A stretch of 64,000 nt of DNA from Fragilariopsis cylindrus CCMP1102 (GCA_900095095.1 FMBT01000318.1:62001-126000); one strand, 5' to 3'; shown: positions 21,761 through 33,993, counted from the first letter of the stretch. Numbers and translations: made by a program. Notes: a model not told the origin generated them from the sequence alone.

Positions 21761-23000
21761 ATGGTCGGAAAACACAACCTTCACTGCTGGCACCGATTAG
21801 TGTCAGTTACGTTTCTACTGGCTGGCACTTTCCTATTGAGCATCGATTTAACAACAATAGAGAATCGTTTATTGGGTAACGTTGACGAAAACAGCAAAAA
21901 GCTATTGCTACTGGCATCAACAGCAATAGCAACAGCAACAGCGACAGTGATCATATTAGAAATAATATCTACCAATCATTTTCATGGATGAACACGACAG
22001 GGATTACGTTGTCTCATATCCAAGGCGACCCAACAACATGTACGGATGTTATTTATACAGGCAACTCTCAAAATCCATTCAAGTCAACAATAATAGTAGA
22101 CGATGAAACGATGAAAATGACGAAAATGAAAGACGAGCAGCAAGAAGATGGTGATGGAGCGAATATAGTTAGAAATGGATGGAAAAGTATCACACATGTC
22201 GTCCGTACTTCACCAATTCTCAAAAAAAATACATGTTTTGCATTTTTCTTAGTACCCAGTCCTTGGATTGATCGTCGTGGAAATGAAATACATCCTGTAT
22301 GGGGCCGGTTACCGGCGACTGCATTAGTTATGAAGGCATTTCCAAAGGCAGATTATTTTCTGTATATGGACTCTGATGCTCTATTAGCATTTCCTGATAT
22401 AACTCCTACCACTATGTATAAGGAATTGGCTTTTGATGGGTACGGCGAGAATGCAACCTTCCAACAACAGAATCCTGGTCTAATTGTGAACAAACCATTT
22501 ACAGGTTGGTTATGTGGAGAATGTGAAAAATTTGGACTAGGACACGGATGTTTCAATTCTGGTGTACTACTGTGGCATAGATCTACCAAAGCAGAACATA
22601 TATTAAAATCTTGGTGGTCCTCAAGAAATTTACGTGAATCACGAAAATGTTCGATCCTATTAATGGTGACAGTTTCAATGGATGGGTGGGTAACGATGCT
22701 CAACGAATCGGTGATAAAATGGGTGAACAAAATCGCTTGATGTATATATTTGCAACAGATCCAGATGTTCGTTCAGCTGTTTGGCCTGTACCTCGAAAAC
22801 GAAGTGCCGAATTTAATTCCGAATCATGTCCGAGTGGAATGGAAGGTTACACGCCATGCTTGCAATCTGATTTTATCTCTCAAGCCAAGTGGGATACGAC
22901 GGACCCATCCTGTTATGTTAACCACTATGCTGACGAAAAGGAACAGGTGCTTCAACATGCAAAAATGATGATGAAATATGGAAATTTGTTGAGAGGATAA
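21761..23000 (+). CDS. Type II membrane glycosyltransferase (DxD), two frame breaks
   Basis: Three overlapping frames form one protein of about 413 residues if one base is added in A5 at 21896-21900 and one in A4 at 22644-22647. The N-terminus has a short basic cytosolic part and one signal anchor (VSVTFLLAGTFLLSI), typical of Golgi enzymes. The catalytic part has DYFLYMDSDALLAF, a DxD metal and nucleotide-sugar site, then GCFNSGVLLWHRS and, past the second break, GWVGNDAQRIGDKMGEQNR. GT-A fold transferases related to GT34/GT77 share these features, but the donor sugar cannot be read. The C-terminal part continues to MMMKYGNLLRG. The breaks are probably sequencing errors. Confidence 0.75.
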
Positions 23001-23290
23001 AAAAGGGATAGACGTATGATGGCTATTGAATGACAAAAATTGTACGGTGGGATCGGTAAACATGAATATTTATATTGTTTAGTACGAGCCCCAAAATTGA
23101 CTGTCCTTAACAAATATGATTTAGTATACCAGAAAAAATAGGCAATCAATGTTCTTAAAAAAAATAGGACCTCTCCTTCTAATCACAACATAGAATACTG
23201 GGTAATATTATGGTACAAATTCAGGCAACTGAGGAAAAGCTAAGAATAAACTCCTCTCGTATAGTACTGCATGTATATCGTCATATTTTC

Positions 23291-26200
23291 TCAAACGTTC
23301 TTCTTTCCTTCAGTACTCAGTGGGTCGATTTTGGACGTTCGATCCATTAGATCAAATATTCTTTCTGCCGCAGCAAGGGCCTTAGAGCGATCAGTCGCAC
23401 CTTGCGCTGCCGCCGCCGTACCTGACAAGGAAAATAGCAGCGAAAACAATGAGATCAAGAAGCCTTGGCTTGTAAATCGACTAGGATAGTTAGCAATTAG
23501 CCAGCCTCCCCACCAGTACAGGAGCGCAAAGCTCCATTGCTGGAAGAATGGCCCTAGACCACTCGAAGCTCCTTTGATGAGATTATTTCTGAGGGGGAGC
23601 GGGTCTTCGTCATACAAAGCCTTTGCAAATTGGTCACTGCGGTTACTTTCAAGTGACAACGAGGCTACTGTCCGGATATTGGTGAGACTTTCAATTACGA
23701 TGATTCCAGAATTCGTATCATCTTCACCTGTTAGTTCGTCTTCTCCCATGAACATCTTCTGCTCAGCTACTGCTCCCTGTTTGTCGAATGAGCAAAAAGA
23801 TGAAAAGTTAAGGGAAAAATAAATTTAGAAAAGAATATTGCCGCCGTTTTTATAAGCACCTGTACGAGGTGAGGACTTACGAATGCCATAAAAGGCAAGA
23901 CTCCAAGAGCTACTAACGCAAATGGCCACATAAAAATAAAAGAGACAACCAGACCCACGAAAATACTAGCCAAGTTCATAACTAGTGTACGGATTGGTTC
24001 TCCTGAAAATGAATGGATCATCGCCGCATCATCACTCAGCTGGGACGTTATAGCACTAGCTGGTCTCGTGTCAAAGTACGCAACCTCTTGTCTGATAAGA
24101 TTTTTGAACGTAGCGTCCCGTACTCTCTTATTCATACGCTCAGTAGCAGTACCAAAACCATAGAAAACTAACGTGTTCCCAATCAAAGCAGCGACCATTA
24201 AAGCAATGTAAATATACGTAATAAGAAAGGAAAGTTCTCGCATATCGTCTGATGTATAGTCCCAGTAGTTTTGGCAGGTAACAAACGGTGGTGGTGGTGG
24301 CTGACCATTCGATACGTTGCACGGAAAGACAGGATGCAAGTATAGGAGATCTACCATATAGGCAAACGTAAAACCCCACCCAGGAAAAATTAGTCCAGCC
24401 AATACAGCGCCGATACCACCAATAAAAAGATACGATCTGTCTCCTTTCGATAGACTGCGTGCTTTTTTTGCATTCGACTTGTCAAGTTTTTTGCTAGCTT
24501 CTGGTCTCTCAGATGAAGGAATTTTCTCAGAGTCCATAGGCGAATTTACCAAATAGCCCGACAATTGATCTTCCTTCAAAGCTTCGGTATAGGCCTTCCT
24601 ATCAGTGTCATCGTCGAGATCTTGCAAACCAACGAGACGTTGATAATGCCCTTTCAGTGCCATTAGTTCTTCGTGTGTTCCATTCTCTCTAACCTTGCCA
24701 TTGTTAAGAACAATAATCCTGTCAGAGTTTCGAATTGTAGAAAGTCTGTGCGCTATTTGGACGACTGTGCGGTTTCTATTCGAAGTAATCTTGTCGAGAG
24801 TCGCCTGCACAACCTGTTCTGACACCGAATCAAGTGCGGAAGTAGCTTCATCCAAGAGAAGGATCTTCGGATTACGCAGAAGTGCTCGGGCAATGGCGAT
24901 CCTCTGCTTTTCTCCTCCTGATATTTGGGTACTGGCCGTGGACCCCACAATTGTGTCGTATCCATCTGGGAATGAGACAATGAAATCATGACAATTTGCT
25001 TCTTTGGCTGCTATTTCAACGTCATCTTGAGTGGCATTAGCCAACCCAAATCGGATGTTATCTTTCACACTAATGTCGAAAAGTGTAGGTTCCTGTGCAA
25101 CGAGCGACATTTGGTTTCGCAACCATGCTACATTCAAATCAGTCATCTGAACCCCTTTGTATGTCAAGCAACCTTTGTTAGGAAGATAAAATTGCTCAAT
25201 GAGTTGAATAACAGTGGATTTTCCTTGTCCGCTGGGACCAACAATCGCGATAGTCTCTCCTTCCTTTATACTCATTTCAAGCCCTCGGAATATTTTCTGC
25301 TCGGGTCGTGAAGGGTATTTGAACTCAACATCGTGGAAATTAATCAATTCATCGTTCTCAAAAGAAACATTAGGATTGATACGTGCTAAGTATTCATCGC
25401 TTCCAATAACACTGACTCTACGGGAAGATTCACCACTAGGATCCAACCCCTCTTTTTCTTCCCTCTCTGAGCTTCAACAAGGTCATAGTATACGCCATGC
25501 TTCGAAATCAACTGTGCGTGGTTTCCAGTTCCACGACCATTCCTCCTGATATGACGGCTATCATGTCAGCATTTTTAATGGTTGAGAGCCTGTGAGCGAT
25601 AACAACAATTGTTTGGTTTCTTCCGTCTTCTTCAATCAGTCTGTCCAATGCCTAATATATGTGTGAGTTATAATTCAAACGTTACGTGATGTAATTTCGC
25701 TTCAAGTTGAAAGATCAGTTTTTCTTCTTCTTACCTCTTGGACTATAACCTCGCTTTCGGAGTCTAACGCACTATATATATATAAGAGTAAACGAAACAA
25801 AAGATATCAATTAGTGAGAGATAATCATCTTATACCAGTAGCAGCACCAACCCCAGTGCCAGCAACAAAATTGATCCCCTACCTTGTGGCCTCGTCTAGG
25901 AGAATTATTCTTGGCTTCATAATCAAGGCCCTGGCGATTGCGATCCCTTAGATTGTAATTAAAAGAGAAGAAGAGGAAAATGGTTGAGCTGAAACGCAAA
26001 GAGTTGGGAAATCCATAGTAGTCCGCGTGCTCCTAGCTTACTTTGTTTTTGTCCCCCGGAGAGTTGCGAACCTAAGAATAAGAGTAGAAAAAGTAGTAAA
26101 GACAAACGACGCTGAGAAACAATCATCAGAAGTTAATAAATCGCAAGAGAAACTCCATAAAACTGTACCTAGATCTCCCACTGAGGTATCATATCCTGTG

Positions 26201-28787
26201 ATCACAAGAACCAAGAATTGAGCACAGCGCGAGAGTGTGAGTGTGCATACGAAATAGACTTGTCAAAAGATAAAAGAATTAAATTCAAACCGGATAGCAG
26301 GGTACTGAAACCAAAAGAAAACACAACTTGCCTTCGGCAAACGACTCGATAAAATCGTGGGCATTTGACTTTTTTGCTGCCTCAACGATTTCCTCGAAGG
26401 TTGCACTAGGGCGACCAATCTTTATGTTGTCTTTGATACTCATAGCAAAAAGCTTTGGTTCTTGAGAGACCAATCTGAAGAAAATGAAATAAGATAAAAA
26501 AAGAAAGAAATGACGTTTTAAAATCTCAGATTGAGATCCATGCATACAAGAAAATATAGTCAAATAGTGAAAACGAAGATACATGATGCTTCCAACAATG
26601 GTTTTGACATACCCGATCTGCTGCCTAAGCCATTTTACATTTAGACTCTTTAAATCAATCCCATCCAAGGTAATTTTACCAGACGATGGATCGTAGAATC
26701 TCTCTAGCAACTGAATTATAGTGCTTTTACCACCTGAAACAATTTGGAAAGTACGAGACGGGAAATATTGTTAGAAGAAGAACGACCATTACCAAAAGAT
26801 ACGAATCGAAAGTTAACGCATATTTTTCGAAATGTACTTACCACCAGATGGACCGCACAATGCAACCGTTGTACCAGGTTTGATGTCTAAATCCAATCCA
26901 TTGTACACCTCAGCCTGTAGGCGCGTTGGATAGCTAAACGACACATTCTTGAACTTGATATGACCCATTACGGATTCAGGTTTTACGCCGTCTGGAGAAG
27001 ATGTATCGATCGCGTATGTCGGAAGAGAAAGCGTCGTACTTCTTCTTTGGAGAGATTTACTCTTCACTTCATCTTTTTCTATGGCCTTTTGGTCTTGTCC
27101 TTCTCTTGCGGTCTTTCTATACATCGCTACAAGAGCAGGGTAACAAGCCGATCGTGCACCAACAAAAGCTTCCAAAGATGCTGAGATCTGCGGTAACACA
27201 GCTCCCGCGAATGTTATACCCATCAAAGCTCCAAAAACTTCGAACGCCCGAGGACTGCATGATTCATTATTAGAAACAGCTCCAGATGGGTCACATCCGG
27301 TTTCAGCTAGATCAGTGTACATTAGATATGAGCCATAAAGCGTAACAGGTATGTAATTAAATAAGAAGACAGCCATCAAGGAACCATTTGCGGCACCCAG
27401 ATAAACCACCTGACTAGTTGCACCGACAAACGCTTGTTGTGTCGCCTCTTCAAACTTAGAATTAACCTCCTCAACTGCATTTAGAGACAAAATTGTTCGA
27501 ATCGATGACACAGCGGCAAAAACAATACTTCCCGCCTTGGCATATGACTCGCTGGCTCTAGCTGTCTTTGTTTGGTTCAATTTCATCACCCAGCTAGTAA
27601 TTATAGCCATGAATGGGACAACACATAGTATAATAAGACTTAACTTCCACGAACACCAGAATCCAAAAGCAAGACCTCCAAGAGCGGTGATAGTAAACTG
27701 CACGCCATCGCCCATCTTACGCCCAAGGCCCCTACAAATATATCGAGAAATGTTGGTTGTGAGAAAAGTTCAAATCAATTGTGACCTTTCATAATAATGT
27801 TTACACACACACACACATATATATATACACACACATTAGGTATTATCCAATCTGATTTGATGTATAATCTTCAGAGTCATTTTATCTTAAGTTAATTTAC
27901 CTTTTGAAGTTCTTGCCATTAACAGTAAGTATTGTAGCAGTACCACTAGTGTCCATCACATCATAGTATGCAATATCTTGTCTCAAGAGAGAATCGAACC
28001 AGTCTTGTTTCATATTATCTGTCATTTCTGCAGCTGCCGTTTCAAGAAATGCAGACTGCAAAGCCATTGCAAAAAAAGCGTATACACCAATGATCATAAA
28101 TGTAAAGGAAAGATTTCGTATACCATTTTCATCAGCACTATCAGCAAAATTAACAAAACTTTGTGAAAATACAATTGCAATTGCTGGTTGAATTGCACCA
28201 CTACAGGCAGAAGCAAATAAACCGATTGCAAGATTCCTTTTTGTTTTCCAAGATCTGGCGAAAGAGAAAACTTCAAGGACGGTTGCTAATGGTTCCTCAT
28301 TATCTTTCTTCTTCTCGTCAATTGTATCATCTGATCCCTCCTCGGTGAGCTGATTTTCTACATCTTCATCTTCTTTATTACCATTTGTATCACCATATAC
28401 ATCCTTTGTATCATCGTTATCGTGACTGTTGTTTCCATTAGTCACAATTTCTCTTTCTTTTTCTGTGTGATATCCCTCGAAGAACATATTAGATTCACCT
28501 TCTTTGTCGACCCTAACATGAGATTCATTACACCAAATCTCATAATAGTCACCGTTCTCCTCGTCCTTGAAATCATCATGATGAACAACAGCACAAATTG
28601 TTGGTTTGTGTTTAATTTTCTTCAACGCACGTCGTACGACGCGACAACCAGTGAGACGTTGTCCGGCCACCGGATTAGGAAATTTCACATCACTAATTTT
28701 ATGTGGATGAATAAACTTGATTTGGAAGGAAACGATTGCACCGATTCCTAAATGATACGCGTTGTTATCCTTACGTGTATCCGTCAT
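23291..28787 (-). CDS. ABCB-type transporter with TMD-NBD-NBD-TMD order
   Basis: Ten exons: 28787-27901, 27731-26842, 26733-26613, 26474-26332, 26195-26169, 26071-26042, 25946-25883, 25771-25735, 25651-23881 and 23776-23291; about 1485 residues after two one-base repairs (T2 at 25529-25530, T5 at 25453-25457). Domain order: a 110-residue unidentified N-terminus and an acidic linker; a six-helix TMD; NBD1 with Walker A GPSGGGKST, signature LSGGQKQR and Walker [10 protein letters not shown]; at once NBD2 ([30 protein letters not shown]); then a second six-helix TMD ending [15 protein letters not shown] and a stop. Normal full ABCB pumps are TMD-NBD-TMD-NBD. No NBD follows, since the glycosyltransferase gene ends 290 bp away. 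The pump should export lipids or xenobiotics. The intron after exon 4 has a GC donor (GCAAGT). Confidence 0.85.
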
Positions 28788-29630
28788 TTTTATAAGCCTT
28801 GATTGTTTAAACGAGTCTACTAGTGTGAAAGCAATTACGTCTGATCGGCAGATTTTTCTTGAAGCGTAGTTCTAATGGGCATATACACCAAAAAACCCAA
28901 AACAGGCTATGATTGTATTGACGACAATAATTCCTATCAAAAGTAATTCCAGTTTTTTTTCTATGAAAGCGAAATATATAGCTGTGTTAGAATAGGCGTT
29001 GTATTACTCTTATCGTTAAGATATGTAAGAGGATTGATTCATTCATTTAGAAAACATTAGCCTTTTTAAAATGCCTTCCAATCATTATAATTCGATGGCG
29101 CCGTTATTGCATGCGTCCACTTATTGATTTTGATTGATTCGTGCTTTCACAAAATTTCGAAACATCGCATGGTGTCATCATGTCAAAACTTTGATTTGCA
29201 ATTCAAAATCTACGCTCAACTTTCCTCAACTTTACTTAGTAATTAAAACAAAAACTATTTATAGATAAAATATATTATTTAACATATTATTGTCTTACGA
29301 CAATCTTTTACTTAAGGTCTAGATAGATTTTACTAATAATGCGATGGCGCACCTTACTTTTTTTGATTCGATTGATTCATTCATTCGTGCTTTTGTGATT
29401 CGATTGATTCATCTTCTAATCACGGAAGACGGAATTTGTAACTTAGTACTTATTGTAGATAGACACTCTAGATTTTGACAATCACCTGTGAGCTATAGTA
29501 GCATGTACAGTAGAGCATAACAAAGTAGTGCTGCTGTGCTGCTGTGCTGAAACAACACAAAGGATAGACTTTATTCGTGAGAGAATTGTTATTATAATAT
29601 AAAGAATCAAGAATCAAGAATAACAACATC
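28788..29630. other. Divergent intergenic region with a diverged repeat
   Basis: This 843-bp region between divergent genes carries a motif twice, about 245 bp apart. One copy runs from GATGGCGCC near 29094 to GATTGATTCGTGCTTTCAC; the other from GATGGCGCA near 29343 to TCATTCGTGCTTTTG. GCTGTGCTGCTGTGCTG near 29531 is a short tandem repeat. Confidence 0.45.
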
Positions 29631-31613
29631 ATGACCAACGAATTTAATAAACAACAATACGACGACAGTCGAAGTCGAAGTCAATGTCGAAGTCATTATG
29701 GAAAGAAGATCAACAATAACAAGATGTCATCAATAAACATTGCTTCTGCTTTTATGATATTGGTATCGATCGTATTCTGTTTAAGTTTTTCGCCATCTTT
29801 GTGTGTAGCAGTATCAGCGTCATCAGCATCAGTATCAGCTTTATACCCAGAAGTATCAGCAGAAGTATCATCAGAATTATCAGCAGAATTATCAGCAATA
29901 CTATCGCCATCATCTACTACAATAACAACAATGACCAACAGTAACTATCACCAGCAAAACAACAAAAGTAACAGCAATATCAACAGCAGTAGCAATAATA
30001 CAACAACAACAGCAACAACAACAGCAAGAGCAACGATCCTCCCACCAACAACGAACAACAACAACAACATAAGAGTAGGAAAAATAGTAGGCAGAAATTC
30101 ATGCGATTCATTGACAACATGTGATAATTGTACCAATACATATTCATGTCACTGGTGTAAAAAATCAAAATCATGTCATGCAAGAGGTAGCTTTTATGGT
30201 TGTGCATGGGGTGAATCATGTAGTCCCAAACCTCCACCACCCAAAAAGGAAAATACCACTTGTGCATCACAAACAACATGTTCTGATTGTGGTGCATCGT
30301 CGCGATTATGTCATTGGTGTGAAGTTGATAACGCATGTCATGCTATAGGTAGTCGATATGGATGTGCTATTGGTGTTGATTGTTATTCAAATGATCGTTG
30401 TCGTCGATCAGAATCAGAAAAATTACCAGGTATACCTTTTTCTCCAATAAAAGCACCCATCGATTATCTATTGGCAATACTGAACCGTGTCCCGTCAATG
30501 AGTTTGATTGTAATTATTATATTTGGTATAATGACTTTAAGTTGTTTATGTTGTTGTCATTATTTCACTTCTAACGTCAAAGGTGCATATGATGACTTGG
30601 CAACAATTACAATGGCAGCGAGTGTAGCACCAATGAGTATAATTGGTGGTCAAGATTTCACCGCTGGACAATTCTATACTAGATTAGAGTCTACTCCAGA
30701 AGAAGTTGGTATGGAAGAAGAAGATGATGATGATGATGCCAATGACAACGAAAATAGTAACAACAACGGTAACAACAACAACAACAACACCAACGGTGAT
30801 GGTGATGGTGCGACGATAGAGCAGCCATCATCACAAATACCAGAACGAAATGCCGATGAGACAATCGATGTGAATAACCAAGACCAAGACCGACAACAAC
30901 AACAACAACAACATCAACAAGATGTGGGACCAAACGAGGATATAAATGTTGATCCGTACTACTTAATGGATGATGATCATCATCCACAACGCACAGGACT
31001 ACTACTTCGAAATCGTGGGGAGCAAGAAAACAACGGTCCTTTACTTCATCCAACCTTTAATAATGGTAGTATCATTGGCGGCTTTAATGGTAGTATCTAT
31101 GAGATGGAAGAGCCTCTTCACATGAAAAACTTATACAGATTATGTTCGATTATATACTACCTTTCCATTATTGTTGTAATATCTGTTCTGGGGACATGTG
31201 TATTTATGTACCCCCAAAGACCGGTTTATAATATTTGTAACGACGAGGTGGCGTGGACAGGAATTATGAAAAATATGGTTGCATTCAAATTCGAAACTAG
31301 TTTTGAAATCCTAGGAAGTTTGAGCAATCCCAATCGTATTGATGCTATCCTTGATCGAGGGAAGGGATTATTTTCATTTGAGGGCAAACAATTTGGAAGA
31401 TTCGAAATCCCTCCCGTTACAGTTGAGGCAATGGCTATTACTGATTTTATGATCGTTGTTCATGTCTCACCTGCTGACCGGCAACAGGCAATCCAATTAG
31501 CCGAAGCGTACTACCTTGGCAAGTTAATAATTGAGGCTGAATTTGAGGGTACCATTAGAATTCCAGCTTTGTTCGGCTATACTAGAGAAATTCTGTTAGG
31601 GTATCATGGTTGA
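29631..31613 (+). CDS. Membrane protein with two PSI-like Cys modules and LEA2-like domain
   Basis: Predicted 660 residues, one exon. A hydrophobic stretch at about residues 40-62 is a signal peptide or anchor, followed by Ser/Thr/Asn-rich sequence. Two copies of a Cys-rich module follow (about residues 160-198 and 207-247) with the pattern C-x5-C-x2-C-x5-6-CHWC-x5-CHA-x4-YGCA-x3-C, resembling PSI (plexin-semaphorin-integrin) domains. A helix at about 286-312 is followed by an acidic Gln/Asn-rich cytosolic region, then a second helix (about 503-525). The last 130 residues resemble the LEA2-like beta-sandwich of stramenopile membrane proteins. Probably a surface or endomembrane protein; function unknown. 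Confidence 0.7.
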   Translation: MTNEFNKQQYDDSRSRSQCRSHYGKKINNNKMSSINIASAFMILVSIVFCLSFSPSLCVAVSASSASVSALYPEVSAEVSSELSAELSAILSPSSTTITTMTNSNYHQQNNKSNSNINSSSNNTTTTATTTARATILPPTTNNNNNIRVGKIVGRNSCDSLTTCDNCTNTYSCHWCKKSKSCHARGSFYGCAWGESCSPKPPPPKKENTTCASQTTCSDCGASSRLCHWCEVDNACHAIGSRYGCAIGVDCYSNDRCRRSESEKLPGIPFSPIKAPIDYLLAILNRVPSMSLIVIIIFGIMTLSCLCCCHYFTSNVKGAYDDLATITMAASVAPMSIIGGQDFTAGQFYTRLESTPEEVGMEEEDDDDDANDNENSNNNGNNNNNNTNGDGDGATIEQPSSQIPERNADETIDVNNQDQDRQQQQQQHQQDVGPNEDINVDPYYLMDDDHHPQRTGLLLRNRGEQENNGPLLHPTFNNGSIIGGFNGSIYEMEEPLHMKNLYRLCSIIYYLSIIVVISVLGTCVFMYPQRPVYNICNDEVAWTGIMKNMVAFKFETSFEILGSLSNPNRIDAILDRGKGLFSFEGKQFGRFEIPPVTVEAMAITDFMIVVHVSPADRQQAIQLAEAYYLGKLIIEAEFEGTIRIPALFGYTREILLGYHG

Positions 31614-31938
31614 TATTAATGCACATTCCGATCGAAGTTTGTGCCATTGCAAACCCTGGGACGGCAAAAAGAACCATACTAAACCGTTACTATGATAGAA
31701 GATCAGTTACTTCCATCGTTCATGCTTGATAAGTTATAGAAAAAGTGATCTAGGAATAAAATCATAAATAATTTACCGTTAAAAACAATATTTACAGTAT
31801 ACAGAATTACGCGTTTCTTTTCTCGAAGCCATTTATATTTGAATTGATTCTTATCTTACGACAAGTTCTCCCTCGTGAACTGAATTACTTTTGCATCTAC
31901 TTTGCATAACATCCTCCACTTCCTGCTTCGCTACGTTT
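31614..31938. other. Convergent intergenic region
   Basis: 325 bp between two convergent genes; no recognisable element. Confidence 0.35.
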
Positions 31939-33375
31939 CTACTTGAGCAAATGAGGAAGACGAAGTAAATCCCCCGATCGGATCAATGTCACACCAGTAC
32001 AGGTTTGACACCACCATGTCTTACTACAAACGAAGCGTCCAGTCTCTTTGGATGGAATGACAAGGGCACATCTTTCACAGCTAAGACAATTTTCGACCTG
32101 ATGGAATGGACCAAACTTGTATTCACCGTCCCCACCGTTTGGATTTTGTCTCTTTTCTGGTATGTCCAACATCCCTGTAGCAATATCCTTGATAACAAAC
32201 GGATCTAAAGATAGTCGTTGGAAGGTTGGACTTCCTCCGACATCTTTCATTAGCTGCCCTAGTTCTTTCGATCAGGGATCGACTGCATCCGTTTCTCGAA
32301 ACGTCGCCTTAAATGATGGTATCTATTCTTGATACCATTGTCTGATCTACCCGTAAGAACTTTTGCCAAGACTGACCACTTGGAACCTTTCAGGTCGTAT
32401 ATACGAAATATGAAAGCATCTTCACTAGCTGTCCATCCCGATTTTTTCAGTTTGCTAGAGAGATGATTCAAATATCGTTCCGGCATTGTTTTCCGGTCCT
32501 TCCTTGGACTTTTTGAGCAATCTTGGGCCAGCATAACTCGTAGTTATTTGCAGCAATCTTATCTAGAAGTAACTTATCTTCATCTGGCATCCATAATTTT
32601 GGATTTCGAGAAGAAAGACTATTACTGCCAATACTGCCACCAGTGTTTGTGCTGCTAGTGCTCATAGTACTGATTTGACTAGTAGGACTACCACATCCCA
32701 CAACTCTTCCTTTAGGACTGCGTCGAGTGATAGGCGAATGATAACTCCGATCTGGAGAAAAATCAACGCGTGCTTTCTTCTTTAGATGGTCACGGGGGGA
32801 CTTAGCCGCTATTGATAAAGCCTCTACGGAATGAAAGTCCGATGCTGTCATTATTGGAGTAAGAGGAGGCTGTTGTTCCTTTTTTTAGAACCAATTTATA
32901 TCAGTACTGGTGAGATATCAACACTTCAAATAAGATTTTGCGACAATGTCGAATACGCTCTTCAAATCCTTCAACTTACATTAAAAATAGGATCGATTGA
33001 AAAAACACCCACTTCACTGCCATCCACGCTATTGGTCATGAATAAAGGAACGCATTTCTCGTCGAAAGCGTCTAAGCTCGCCTTTTCCAAGGAATAGTGA
33101 TTTTCGAATTGCTGAGCATATTCTTGAAATGGATCATCACCTATACATACCCATTCTTCTTCGTCGTCCATAAATAACACAAGATATATTTGCATCGTCA
33201 ATTCGTAAGTCTGTACGGTTCCAAATTCCCATTTTCCGTTACTTCGAAGTGCCGGAATGTGATACCCGACAAGACAACGACCACAACATCTACCGTAAGA
33301 GTCTTTCCCAGCATTGGGATACACTCGTACTAACTTATGAATGCTGGTGATCGTTCCGCAGCTTGAACAATTCAT
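31939..33375 (-). CDS. Two-repeat MYB protein with flanking Cys-rich modules, two frame breaks
   Basis: Exon 1 is 33375-32980; exon 2 is 32869-31939 (GTAAGT donor, phase 0). Exon 2 needs one base added at GG 32480-32481 and one at T3 32266-32268, giving about 442 residues. Exon 1 has CSSCG and CCGRC pairs, like a zinc ribbon, and a domain with DDEEEWVCIGDDPFQEYAQQ. Exon 2 has two MYB repeats: LWMPDEDKLLLDKIAANN to GRTGKQCR, then ERYLNHL, SGWTASEDAFIFRIY and GRSDNGIKNRYHH, which match the R2R3 layout. The C-terminus has a second Cys cluster (NCLSCERC, then WWCQTC). It should be a nuclear DNA-binding regulator. The first break falls inside the recognition helix of repeat 1, so the lost base is almost certainly an error. 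Confidence 0.8.
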
Positions 33376-33993
33376 CGCTGTAGATGCTGATGCCGATGTA
33401 CGTGGTATCGAAGATATATTATTGCTTTAATCGTTCCTTTTGGAAAAATATGATAAATTGATCGAGAAGAAAAGTAAATTGAATAACGCTATGCCATAAT
33501 AAACGAATAAGTTGGCGATTGAAAACCACTTCTTTTTGTCTTCCGTTTTTGTTTTCGTTTCAATCTACTAACGTGCAAACACTATATCATCAACGGTGAA
33601 CCTATTGTCGTTTGAATTCAGGTTTTTGTGAGAAAAAAATTGGCTAAATTGGGGGAAAGACAGGCTTAATTGTACATGTAGGGGGGATCCAATATATAAT
33701 ATCCCCCATATGTTCTGAATTTTCTTGTGAGACGTGATCGAAGAGCTTATTGAACGTGGGGCGCGCCTTCGTTCTTTTTTTATTCCCGGATTTTTAAACA
33801 CAGCATCACAGCATAGTTTGCTTTTGTCGGAACACTATTCACTAACTCTATCGTCGTCGTATCGTAACGTTACATTTTTACACTAGCTGTGGACGGAAGC
33901 AACGCTGAACCGAAGACGACAACAATACTACAACTAGAGAGGAGATAAAACGACTTGCATTGTATAAATCATCATAATCTTCTCTTTTAAAAT
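33376..33993. other. Divergent promoter region with GGCGCGCC
   Basis: 618 bp between the MYB gene and NAA35. It holds GGCGCGCCTT at 33760-33769, 225 bp upstream of the NAA35 start. Confidence 0.4.
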
